Part shown: positions 1 to 6,274 of the stretch, in pieces
How positions within the stretch are numbered: the stretch's first letter is position 1
Layout of the letters: each line of letters opens with the position of its first letter
Source: an uncultured Lachnospiraceae bacterium
GTDB lineage: Bacteria; Bacillota; Clostridia; Lachnospirales; Lachnospiraceae
Reading direction: 5' to 3'
DNA length: 9,061 nt
Assembly: GCA_947178465.1 (NCBI GenBank)
Contig: CAMWYL010000110.1
Coordinates: 1 to 9,061 of the forward strand
Program-made: the position numbers and the translations under genes
Notes under the pieces: model-generated
What the model was told of the DNA's origin: nothing
What the model saw: only the letters and a program-made list of their open reading frames with translations
The model's database searches: none

Positions 1-100
1 CATTCGTATAGCCCTTTTTCTGAAGGCTTCTCACAATCGCCGCGCCCACAAGCCCTCTGTGGCCCGCCACGTAAATCTTATCCGACTTCTCCATCCTCAT
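1..100 (-). CDS. fcl: GDP-L-fucose synthase, N-terminal fragment (cut by window edge)
   Basis: Only the first 33 codons are present; the gene runs off the left edge. The peptide begins MRMEKSDKIYVAGHRGLVG, the N-terminal beta strand and glycine-rich NADP-binding turn (GxxGxxG) of GDP-4-keto-6-deoxymannose epimerase/reductase. The AGHRGLVG string is very characteristic of Fcl/WcaG. The enzyme takes the product of Gmd to GDP-L-fucose, and gmd lies directly upstream, which strongly supports the call. The start at 100 is preceded by GGAGG at 105-109 with only 4 nt of spacing. A second in-frame ATG at 94 would start the protein as MEKSDK and cannot be excluded. Whether the rest of the gene is intact cannot be seen. 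Confidence 0.9.
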   Translation of the reverse strand, partial: MRMEKSDKIYVAGHRGLVGAAIVRSLQKKGYTN

Positions 101-146
101 CCATCCTCCATAATTCCGCTCTGCAGAATCGCAAATATGTGCGGAA

Positions 147-167
147 AATGCTCGTATTCCGAGCATT
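147..167 (-). other. Intercistronic hairpin between gmd and fcl
   Basis: A perfect 8-bp inverted repeat (AATGCTCG / CGAGCATT) encloses a 5-nt loop in the roughly 100-nt gap between the gmd stop and the fcl start. On the coding strand the 3' arm runs into TTCC, so the T-tract is short and this is at best a weak terminator or attenuator. A stem protecting mRNA or lowering fcl expression relative to gmd is equally possible. The repeat is seen directly; its function is inference. Confidence 0.5.
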
Positions 168-200
168 CTGTTAAACCTTTTTTTGCTGCCTTAGTGTTTC

Positions 201-1271
201 TTACCGGTTTCTGTTACGGTACTCCTCGCTTGACATTCCCGCAATCTGTCTCAGATCTGCGTCCATCATCATGGAAACAAGTCCTCTGAAATCAACCTTT
301 CTCTTCCAGCCAAGCTCCTTCTCCGCCTTCGCCGGATTTCCCCAGAGGAACTCCACCTCCGCCGGACGATAAAATTCCGGATTTACGTCAACCAACAGCT
401 TTCCTGTCTCTGCATCGTAGCCTTTCTCATCCACGCCCTCGCCTTCCCAGCGGATATGGATACCGAGCTCCGCAAAGGCCGCCTCCACAAACTGACGTAC
501 CGTGTGCGTCTCATTCGTCGCCAGCACATAATCGCTAGGTGCATCCTGCTGCAGCATCAGCCACATGCCCTCCACATAATCGCCTGCAAAGCCCCAGTCT
601 CTCTTCGCGTTCATATTGCCGAGAGACAGCTTGTCCTGCTTTCCGGCTATGATATTGGCAATTGCCAGTGTGATCTTCCTCGTAACAAAATTCTCCCCAC
701 GTCTGGGTGACTCATGGTTAAACAGAATCCCATTGCAGGCAAACATGTTGTAGGACTCCCTGTAATTTACGGTGATCCAGTAAGAATAAAGCTTCGCAAC
801 GCCATAGGGACTCTTCGGATAAAACGGCGTCGCTTCGCTCTGGGGCGCCGTCTCCGGCAGTCCGCCGAATAATTCCGAAGTAGACGCCTGATAATATCTG
901 CAATTCCCGCCATTAATGCGAATCGCCTCCAACAGCTTGAGGGTGCTGACACCGGTTGCGTCCGCGGTGTATTCCGGCACCTCAAAGGATACACCTACAT
1001 GCGACTGTGCCGCCAGATTATATACCTCTGTCGGTCTGATTTCCCCGATAATCCGCATCAAATTCGAGGAATCCGTCGTATCTGCAAAATGCAGGAAAAA
1101 CTTTACCTTATTATAGTCCGAACGAATCAAATGGTCGATGCGCTGTGTATTGGAAATACTGTGCCTTCTGATCAGCCCATGCACCTCATATCCCTTTTTC
1201 AGCAGAAATTCCGCAAGATAAGAACCGTCCTGTCCTGTAATACCTGTTATCAATGCAGTTCTATTATTCAT
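201..1271 (-). CDS. gmd: GDP-mannose 4,6-dehydratase
   Basis: This enzyme converts GDP-D-mannose to GDP-4-keto-6-deoxy-D-mannose in the cytoplasm, the first step toward GDP-L-fucose and related deoxysugars. The 356-aa protein is an extended short-chain dehydrogenase. It has the NAD(P) turn GITGQDG at residues 10-16, the family block NLAAQSHVGVSFE near 85-97, the catalytic STSE at 130-133, and YGVAK (Tyr156, Lys160). NHESPRRGENFVTRKI near 185-200 is a Gmd signature. Length fits the usual 340-375 aa. An in-frame ATG 24 nt further upstream (1295) has no ribosome site before it, while AAGGAG at 1285-1290 precedes 1271, so the shorter start is preferred. It lies 37 nt after rmlD and about 100 nt before fcl, and is probably co-transcribed with both. 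Confidence 0.97.
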   Translation of the reverse strand: MNNRTALITGITGQDGSYLAEFLLKKGYEVHGLIRRHSISNTQRIDHLIRSDYNKVKFFLHFADTTDSSNLMRIIGEIRPTEVYNLAAQSHVGVSFEVPEYTADATGVSTLKLLEAIRINGGNCRYYQASTSELFGGLPETAPQSEATPFYPKSPYGVAKLYSYWITVNYRESYNMFACNGILFNHESPRRGENFVTRKITLAIANIIAGKQDKLSLGNMNAKRDWGFAGDYVEGMWLMLQQDAPSDYVLATNETHTVRQFVEAAFAELGIHIRWEGEGVDEKGYDAETGKLLVDVNPEFYRPAEVEFLWGNPAKAEKELGWKRKVDFRGLVSMMMDADLRQIAGMSSEEYRNRNR

Positions 1272-1284
1272 TCTTAAAGCAATG

Positions 1285-1290
1285 CTCCTT
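1285..1290 (-). promoter_or_regulatory. Ribosome binding site deciding the gmd start
   Basis: AAGGAG on the coding strand sits 13 nt before the ATG at 1271, longer than the usual 5-9 nt. It lies inside the alternative longer reading frame (ATG at 1295), which argues that the longer start is not used. The 12-mer around it (GGAAAGGAGCAT) recurs ahead of the HPr gene at 2641-2652. Confidence 0.6.
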
Positions 1291-1308
1291 TCCATATTTC
1301 AACAAGAT

Positions 1309-2205
1309 TTAGCGATAGTCCTTCATATATGCCGCGATTGCCGCTTCCCAATCCGCAAACATATGGCTTGTCGTAAGCTTCAGCATATAATTTTCCAGTA
1401 CGGAATGCATCGGACGCGGAGCGACCACACCTGTCTGATTTTTAGTGTATTCCTCTGTCGAAACTGTTTCCACTGTCGTGGATTTCCCTGCAAGGCGGTA
1501 TATTTCCCTTGTAAAGTCCGCCCAATTGGTCGCGCCCTCACAGGTGCCGTGAAACAGTCCGAAATTATCGGTAGGAAGGAGATGCACAATCGCCTTTGCA
1601 AGCTCCTCCGCGCTGGTCGGAGAGCCATACTGATCTCCCACTACCGTTACCTTATCGTGAGTTTCCGACAATCCCAACATCGTCCTTACGAAGTTCTTCC
1701 CGTCCCCGTACAGCCATGCGGTACGGATGATAAAATACTCCCTGGCAAACTCCTTTACAAAGCGCTCCCCCGCGAGCTTTGTCCTTCCATATACGGAATT
1801 CGGAGCAGGTGTATCAAACTCCGTATAGGGCGTAACGGAACTGCCGTCAAACACATAATCCGTGGAAACGTGCATGAGCTTTGCCTGATGCCTTGTCGCC
1901 GCAATGCTGAGGTTTCTCGGACCGATTGCATTGATCCGATATGCATTGTCCACATCCGTCTCACACCCGTTTACATTGGTATGCGCCGCACAGTTGATAA
2001 TCGCATAGGGCTTTACCTCACCGACAAACGCATTCACCGCATCAATATCCGTAATATCAAGAGCCGACACGGATGCACCTGCATCCGCGGATACATCCGC
2101 GGATATATCCGTATTCACACAGGTGTACTCTCTGCTGTCGTCATAAAGCTTTCTGATGGCCCGCCCAAGCTGTCCGTTACAGCCGGTCACAATGATCTTC
2201 TTCAT
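1309..2205 (-). CDS. rmlD: dTDP-4-dehydrorhamnose reductase
   Basis: RmlD/RfbD catalyses the last step of dTDP-L-rhamnose synthesis, the NAD(P)H reduction of dTDP-4-dehydro-L-rhamnose. The 298-aa protein starts MKKIIVTGCNGQLG, with the GxxGxxG cofactor turn at residues 8-14. It then shows ALDITD near 48-53, NCAAHTNVNGCE near 71-82, STDYVFDG at 114-121, YGRTK (Tyr139/Lys143) as the catalytic pair, RTAWLYG at 161-167, and a late APRP near 262-265. Length is typical. The start at 2205 is set by GGAGG at 2211-2215, 5 nt away; the in-frame ATG at 2217 overlaps that site. An unusual Ser-Ala-Asp repeat at residues 35-42 comes from a 12-bp tandem duplication. rmlA, rmlB and rmlC are not in the window, so they must lie elsewhere if the pathway is complete. 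Confidence 0.95.
   Translation of the reverse strand: MKKIIVTGCNGQLGRAIRKLYDDSREYTCVNTDISADVSADAGASVSALDITDIDAVNAFVGEVKPYAIINCAAHTNVNGCETDVDNAYRINAIGPRNLSIAATRHQAKLMHVSTDYVFDGSSVTPYTEFDTPAPNSVYGRTKLAGERFVKEFAREYFIIRTAWLYGDGKNFVRTMLGLSETHDKVTVVGDQYGSPTSAEELAKAIVHLLPTDNFGLFHGTCEGATNWADFTREIYRLAGKSTTVETVSTEEYTKNQTGVVAPRPMHSVLENYMLKLTTSHMFADWEAAIAAYMKDYR
2082..2105. repeat. 12-bp perfect tandem duplication inside rmlD
   Basis: Two adjacent identical copies of CATCCGCGGATA (2082-2093 and 2094-2105) are followed by a degenerate third partial copy (TATCCG). The unit is in frame and encodes Ser-Ala-Asp-Val / Ser-Ala-Asp-Ala in a surface segment between the first strands of the reductase. Each unit contains the palindrome CCGCGG. 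Replication slippage would explain it; no frame change results. Confidence 0.85.
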
Positions 2206-2210
2206 CCTTA

Positions 2211-2215
2211 CCTCC
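2211..2215 (-). promoter_or_regulatory. Ribosome binding site of rmlD
   Basis: GGAGG lies 5 nt before the ATG at 2205 and partly overlaps the alternative ATG at 2217. This fixes the shorter protein beginning MKKIIVTG, which also matches where the family usually starts. Confidence 0.8.
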
Positions 2216-2294
2216 ATGTTCTCTGCGCCTTTGCCGGTCCCAAGCGCTTTATCCCTATTTTCTCTCGCATAATCCCAATCTATTCACTTCCCGG

Positions 2295-2322
2295 AAAAGT
2301 GTCCGTATTCCATGCCGAACAC
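2295..2322 (-). terminator. Probable Rho-independent terminator after the HPr gene
   Basis: On the coding strand a 7-bp stem (GTGTTCG pairing with CGGACAC, one G-U wobble) with a 10-nt loop is followed directly by TTTT and then CC. The T-run is short, so strength is uncertain. It is the second of two hairpins between the HPr stop and rmlD and is the better terminator candidate. If it works, it separates the cdaA-glmM-HPr unit from the nucleotide-sugar genes. Confidence 0.5.
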
Positions 2323-2329
2323 ATGATAA

Positions 2330-2356
2330 TAGCCCGAATGAATATCCTTCGGGCTA
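2330..2356 (-). terminator. Hairpin starting on the HPr stop codon
   Basis: A perfect 9-bp inverted repeat (TAGCCCGAA / TTCGGGCTA, 9-nt loop) whose 5' arm begins with the TAG stop codon of the HPr gene. After the 3' arm the coding strand reads TTATCATG, so there is no good T-tract. It may act with the following hairpin as a bipartite terminator, or stabilise the 3' end of the upstream message. Confidence 0.5.
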
Positions 2357-2632
2357 CCGATCCGCCATTTCTTCGCCAAGCCCGTTTTGAACTGCCTCGA
2401 CGATTGCAGCCAAGGCCTGCTCCTCATCCTGCCCATCACATAAAATCTCTATTTCATCTCCGCTCTTTATGCACGCACCCAACAGGCTCAATACACTTTT
2501 AACATTCCCTGTCGTATCGCGGAACCGAAACGTTATGCGGGATGAAAACTCCATCGCCAGTTTACTTAATGTACCGGCCGGACGCAGGTGCAGCCCCGTC
2601 GCATTTCTGATTACTATCTTTTGGCTTACCAT
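2354..2632 (-). CDS. HPr family phosphocarrier protein
   Basis: This is a 92-aa HPr, the small cytoplasmic protein that relays phosphate from Enzyme I to sugar-specific Enzyme II proteins. In Gram-positives it also acts in catabolite control when HprK phosphorylates Ser46. His15 sits in ATGLHLRPAG with Arg17 at +2, and Ser46 lies in NVKSVLSLLG, so both phosphorylation sites are kept. A typical HPr has Ala at 16 and Thr at 20; here they are Leu and Gly. No ptsI or Enzyme II gene is adjacent; the gene follows glmM by 61 nt and is closed by two hairpins. The ribosome site AAGGAG (2644-2649) lies 11 nt before the ATG. It could be the general ptsH or a second, regulatory HPr; the window alone cannot decide, so no symbol is given. 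Confidence 0.93.
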   Translation of the reverse strand: MVSQKIVIRNATGLHLRPAGTLSKLAMEFSSRITFRFRDTTGNVKSVLSLLGACIKSGDEIEILCDGQDEEQALAAIVEAVQNGLGEEMADR

Positions 2633-2693
2633 CTTATCTCATGCTCCTTTCCGTTGAAAGAACAAGCTTCCGTGGCCTTGCAATACCGGAATC

Positions 2694-4043
2694 TCAAAGC
2701 ATCACATTCTGAATCAGCTCCGCCAGCTTCTTTGCTTCTTCCTCTATCATCTGCTGGTCCTTTCCCTCAATCATCACACGCACGAGCGGTTCCGTACCGG
2801 ACGGACGAATCAGAACTCTTCCCTCTCCCGCAAATTTCCTGTTCACAGCCTCTATCGCCTCCGCAATCTCTGTGTATTCCATAAAGCTGTCCTTCTTGTG
2901 ATTCGGCACCTTGGCACCGACGAGCGCCTGTGGCAATACCGTCATAATGGAGGCCAGCTCCGAAAGCTTTTTCCCGGATTCCACAATTACCTGGAGCAGA
3001 TGCAACGCACTCAAAAGTCCGTCACCAGTTGTATTTTCATCCAGGAAAATAATATGCCCCGACTGCTCACCCCCAAGGTTGGAGCCGATTTCCAGCATAC
3101 GCTCCAATACATAGCGGTCGCCTACCTTGGTCTGCTCAATATGAATACCGTTCTTCTCTCCCATCAGGAAAAAGCCGAGATTGCTCATCACAGTCGCGAC
3201 AATGGTGTTGTCCTTCAGCTCGCCCTTCTGCTTCATGTGATTGCCGACAATCGCCATAATCACATCTCCGTCAATTCGGTTCCCGTTTTCATCGACTGCT
3301 AACAGTCTGTCTGCATCACCGTCAAAGGCAAGGCCGACATCCGCCTTTTCATATACAACTCTCGCCTGCAGTTCTCCCATATGCGTAGAACCGCAGTTTG
3401 CGTTAATATTGGTACCATCAGGATTATTGTGGATGGCTACGATTTCCGCGCCAAGCTCCTTGAGCGTTTCCACCGAAGTATAATAGGAAGCTCCCTCCGC
3501 ACAGTCCACAACGATTTTCATGCCTCTTAAATCCACGGACACCGCGCTTACCGCATGATTAATGTATTCCTCTCGCGCGTCCGTGCGGTACTTGATCTTT
3601 CCGACGCTTGCACCTGTCGGGAACCGGATATCCTTCATCCCGCTCTTGATCAACGCCTCAATCTCATCCTCCAACGCATCCGGAAGCTTAAAGCCGTTTC
3701 CGTCAAAAAACTTGATCCCGTTAAATTCCACCGGATTATGGGACGCAGATATCACCACACCTGCATCCACTCTGTATTTTCTGGTAAGATACGCAATCGC
3801 CGGTGTCGGTATCACCCCGACATACACTACGTTCGCGCCGACCGAGCAGGCCCCGGCCATCAGAGCATTTGCAAGCATATCTCCCGAAATGCGCGTATCG
3901 CAGCCTACCATCATCGTCGGCTTATGCGCCTTCTCCTTGGACAGCACATAGGCGCCCGCCTGCCCAAGCTGCATTGCCAACAGGGGGGTGAGCTCGTCAT
4001 TTGCCACTCCCCGCACACCATCTGTACCAAATAATCTAGCCAT
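2694..4043 (-). CDS. glmM: Phosphoglucosamine mutase
   Basis: GlmM interconverts glucosamine-6-phosphate and glucosamine-1-phosphate, the step that commits sugar to UDP-GlcNAc and so to peptidoglycan. The 449-aa protein has every landmark of the alpha-D-phosphohexomutase family. These are N-terminal MARLFGTDGVRG, the phosphoserine loop ISASHNP (Ser101), the metal loop FDGDADR with Asp241, Asp243 and Asp245, and the C-terminal phosphate-binding RPSGTEP at 413-419. Length is as expected. The start is firm: GGAGG lies 7 nt before the ATG. It sits 41 nt after cdaR, matching the conserved cdaA-cdaR-glmM order of Bacillota. In other Gram-positives GlmM has been reported to bind and inhibit CdaA, giving a functional reason for the linkage. 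Confidence 0.98.
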   Translation of the reverse strand: MARLFGTDGVRGVANDELTPLLAMQLGQAGAYVLSKEKAHKPTMMVGCDTRISGDMLANALMAGACSVGANVVYVGVIPTPAIAYLTRKYRVDAGVVISASHNPVEFNGIKFFDGNGFKLPDALEDEIEALIKSGMKDIRFPTGASVGKIKYRTDAREEYINHAVSAVSVDLRGMKIVVDCAEGASYYTSVETLKELGAEIVAIHNNPDGTNINANCGSTHMGELQARVVYEKADVGLAFDGDADRLLAVDENGNRIDGDVIMAIVGNHMKQKGELKDNTIVATVMSNLGFFLMGEKNGIHIEQTKVGDRYVLERMLEIGSNLGGEQSGHIIFLDENTTGDGLLSALHLLQVIVESGKKLSELASIMTVLPQALVGAKVPNHKKDSFMEYTEIAEAIEAVNRKFAGEGRVLIRPSGTEPLVRVMIEGKDQQMIEEEAKKLAELIQNVML

Positions 4044-4067
4044 ATCCTATCCTCCAAATATATTATC

Positions 4068-4083
4068 CTTTATCGGCATAAAG
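4068..4083 (-). other. Small hairpin between cdaR and glmM
   Basis: CTTTAT / ATAAAG pair across a 4-nt loop in the 41-nt gap just after the cdaR stop. The stem is only 6 bp and AT-rich and no T-run follows, so it is not a terminator. It might mark an mRNA end or be chance. Confidence 0.25.
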
Positions 4084-4084
4084 C

Positions 4085-5410
4085 TTACTCGATATCCTCA
4101 TTGTACTGCGGGTCCTCCAATACAATCGTCATTCTGTAGGTCCCCTCAAGCGTTACGTTATCCGGCAGATTGAAGCGCAGCTCCCCGATATAGCTGCCCG
4201 CCTGCCATTGCTCAAGACCAAGAGACTGCAACAGCGCATCCATATCCACTACGCCGATCACAGCCTCCGCATTGACCGCGTCTATCGCATCCTGTGTGCC
4301 GGAAATCCTGATCTTATACGGCTGCGGGTTCTCATTATCAAACTCCCGAAGCGTCAGGTTAAATCCCTCCGGTGCGGTCGCTGCAAAATTCCGTACGGGG
4401 ATTTCCAGTTCCCTTGTCACCAGCGCTTCAATACCGATGGTAACGCTGACGTTACCGCTAAACTCACTGTCCGCAAACTGCGTATTTGCAGGAAGATATT
4501 TTTGAATATTAATAATAGTCGTAAAGTCCTCCGTCTTATCCCTGAGACTGAGTGCCGAATCTGCTATTGTAAGCTTTGTAATCCCATCCAATACGCTCTT
4601 TCTTCCCGCAATCGTAACCGTCTCCGGTACACTTATCGGATCTTTTGCGCTCATCACATAACCGGAAGCCGGTGAATCCGAGGTTACGAAGTCAAGCGGA
4701 ATCTCCTTGGTCGGGAGAATCGTGACCGTTATATTTACCGCCGAAATATTCATCTTAATAGAGCTGCTCTTAATCTCATTGTTATCAGCGTCATACAGCT
4801 TAATCTCGCCGCTCGTAATAACATCCGAAGAGTAACCGTTCACATTCACCACGGCCTCCGCATGATCAATTTGCTTTATCAGCGACTCAGGTCCCGAAAA
4901 CCGCACGACATTCTGACTCGGAGTGATTCCACTCACGATATAGCCCTCCGCCGGCTCTCCTGACGTGGCAGTCAGAATCGGCTCCTCACCGCGTCTGATA
5001 TCCTCTATGGAAAGCTTCACATTCTCTATGCTGCTGGTAAATTCCAGCTCTGAATTATTTCTGGCGCTCGAAATCTTAATCCCCACCGTGTTCATAAAGG
5101 TGAGCTCAGCCATATCAGCCTCGGCACGAATATCGTCTCTGGTAATATCCTTTAAAATCGAGCTTTTTCCCCTTACCCATACATTGGTGGTATTCGTATT
5201 GTCTATAATCTCATAAACCTTTCCTTCGCTTGTAATTTTGTTCTCATTTACAATCTCTACGGGTATATTGGTAAACAGCTTACTCGTCACGGGATCATTG
5301 ATATTGTCTACCACAAACCACAGACCGCAGGATACGATAACCGCTAAGAGCTTCAGACCGAAATTATGCGTAATCAGCCCTGTAATTTTATTGATTTTGT
5401 TACTTTTCAT
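4085..5410 (-). CDS. cdaR: YbbR-domain regulator of diadenylate cyclase
   Basis: CdaR is a membrane-anchored extracytoplasmic protein that binds and modulates CdaA. The 441-aa protein has a single N-terminal anchor at about residues 17-35 (FGLKLLAVIVSCGLWFVVD) followed by an almost entirely beta-strand exterior part. Four YbbR-type repeats can be laid out at about 48-136, 143-232, 237-326 and 334-431. Repeats 2 and 3 share the wording 'SGEPAEGYIVS' / 'SDSPASGYVMS' then 'V.FSG' / 'VTIAG', and repeat 4 has PEGFNL and IRISGT. The acidic tail ends QYNEDIE. Its ATG overlaps the last codons and stop of cdaA by 11 nt, so the two are translationally coupled; glmM follows. Name rests on domain type plus operon position. 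Confidence 0.93.
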   Translation of the reverse strand: MKSNKINKITGLITHNFGLKLLAVIVSCGLWFVVDNINDPVTSKLFTNIPVEIVNENKITSEGKVYEIIDNTNTTNVWVRGKSSILKDITRDDIRAEADMAELTFMNTVGIKISSARNNSELEFTSSIENVKLSIEDIRRGEEPILTATSGEPAEGYIVSGITPSQNVVRFSGPESLIKQIDHAEAVVNVNGYSSDVITSGEIKLYDADNNEIKSSSIKMNISAVNITVTILPTKEIPLDFVTSDSPASGYVMSAKDPISVPETVTIAGRKSVLDGITKLTIADSALSLRDKTEDFTTIINIQKYLPANTQFADSEFSGNVSVTIGIEALVTRELEIPVRNFAATAPEGFNLTLREFDNENPQPYKIRISGTQDAIDAVNAEAVIGVVDMDALLQSLGLEQWQAGSYIGELRFNLPDNVTLEGTYRMTIVLEDPQYNEDIE

Positions 5411-6269
5411 CCTTAGCCCTACCTTTCCAGAGCCTGCGCTTCTTCTCCTCCACTTCCTTGTTCTGAATCATATGAAGTTTCTCTCTTAGTCCGTTTGCAT
5501 CAAGGTTCCGGTACAGCTCTCCCTCATAGGTAATGCTTACATTGCCGGTTTCCTCCGATACAATAATCGTAAGCGCGTCCGTGACCTCCGATATTCCCAC
5601 GCCCGCACGATGTCTGGTTCCCAGCTCCTTGCTGATTTCCATGTTATCACTCAACGGCAGATAACAGGTTGCGGACACTACCCTGTTGCCGCGTATAATA
5701 ACCGCCCCGTCATGCAGCGGCGTGTTATGCTCAAAGATATTGATCAGGAGCTGGCTCGAAATCACCCCGTCCACCTCAATACCCGTTCTCTCGTATTCCG
5801 TGAGAAGGACATTCTGTTCGATAACCATCAGAGCACCGGTTTTCACCTTTCCCATCTCAAAGCTTGCCTTTACAAGGTCATTGACGGTTTTGTCGGAAAA
5901 CCGTTCATCCGTCGGCTTATCAAAGGAAATCAGATTCGGCAAAAAGTTCTTCCGCCCAAGCTCCTCCAACGCCCGCCGAAGCTCCGGCTGGAGAACAACC
6001 ACGATCGCCATAACCGCCAGGCTCAGCACATGTTCCACAATCCAGAGGATTGTATTCATCTCGAATAAAATCGCAATCAGAATAAACACCAGAATGATAA
6101 TGACGCCCTTCATAAGCTGCCACACTTTGGTGTGTTTCACCCATGCCATAATCTGGTACACCAAAAAGGATATAATGATAATCTCCACTATATCCACACC
6201 TCTGATATTTAATCCCTGCAAAGATAAAGACAAATAATGCGACCGAAAGCGTTCCAATAACATGTTCAT
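5400..6269 (-). CDS. cdaA: Diadenylate cyclase, membrane-bound CdaA type
   Basis: CdaA condenses two ATP into the second messenger c-di-AMP, which controls potassium and osmolyte transport and cell-wall homeostasis. The 289-aa protein has three predicted membrane segments at about 26-43, 53-69 and 74-93. A short linker (QPELRRALEELGR) follows, then the cytoplasmic DAC domain from about 120 to 255. Both catalytic motifs are intact: DGA at 187-189 in HNTPLHDGAVII and RHR at 219-221 in LGTRHRAGVGISE. A charged C-terminal tail (KEVEEKKRRLW onward) ends in the overlap with cdaR. The first ATG is only 5 nt after the stop of the preceding membrane-protein gene, whose last codons supply a GAGG-type ribosome site about 11 nt away. 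A second ATG two codons on is possible. Confidence 0.97.
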   Translation of the reverse strand: MNMLLERFRSHYLSLSLQGLNIRGVDIVEIIIISFLVYQIMAWVKHTKVWQLMKGVIIILVFILIAILFEMNTILWIVEHVLSLAVMAIVVVLQPELRRALEELGRKNFLPNLISFDKPTDERFSDKTVNDLVKASFEMGKVKTGALMVIEQNVLLTEYERTGIEVDGVISSQLLINIFEHNTPLHDGAVIIRGNRVVSATCYLPLSDNMEISKELGTRHRAGVGISEVTDALTIIVSEETGNVSITYEGELYRNLDANGLREKLHMIQNKEVEEKKRRLWKGRAKDEK

Positions 6270-6274
6270 CTAAT

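Noticed and set aside
1272..1295. Longer N-terminus for gmd, starting at 1295
   Set aside because: No ribosome site precedes that ATG, and the likely site lies inside the extension; the family normally begins close to the nucleotide-binding strand.
2206..2294. Possible promoter for rmlD after the hairpins
   Set aside because: TTGGGA and several AT-rich hexamers (for example GGGATA) are present, but none pairs as a credible -35/-10 at normal spacing. A promoter is likely somewhere here if the terminator works, but I cannot place it.
1282..2502. Long open frame of about 406 codons on the plus strand, antisense to rmlD
   Set aside because: The translation is rich in Arg, His, Cys and Ile without any family resemblance, and it covers a clear rmlD gene on the other strand; it is a shadow of codon bias.
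3555..4034. Plus-strand frame opposite the start of glmM
   Set aside because: No recognisable protein features and complete overlap with a certain gene.
4068..4083. Terminator between cdaR and glmM
   Set aside because: The 6-bp AT-rich stem has no following T-run and lies within an operon order conserved across Bacillota.
5686..6237. Plus-strand frame of 183 codons opposite cdaA
   Set aside because: Its hydrophobic and Ser/Thr-rich appearance comes from the complement of membrane-helix codons in cdaA; no independent support.
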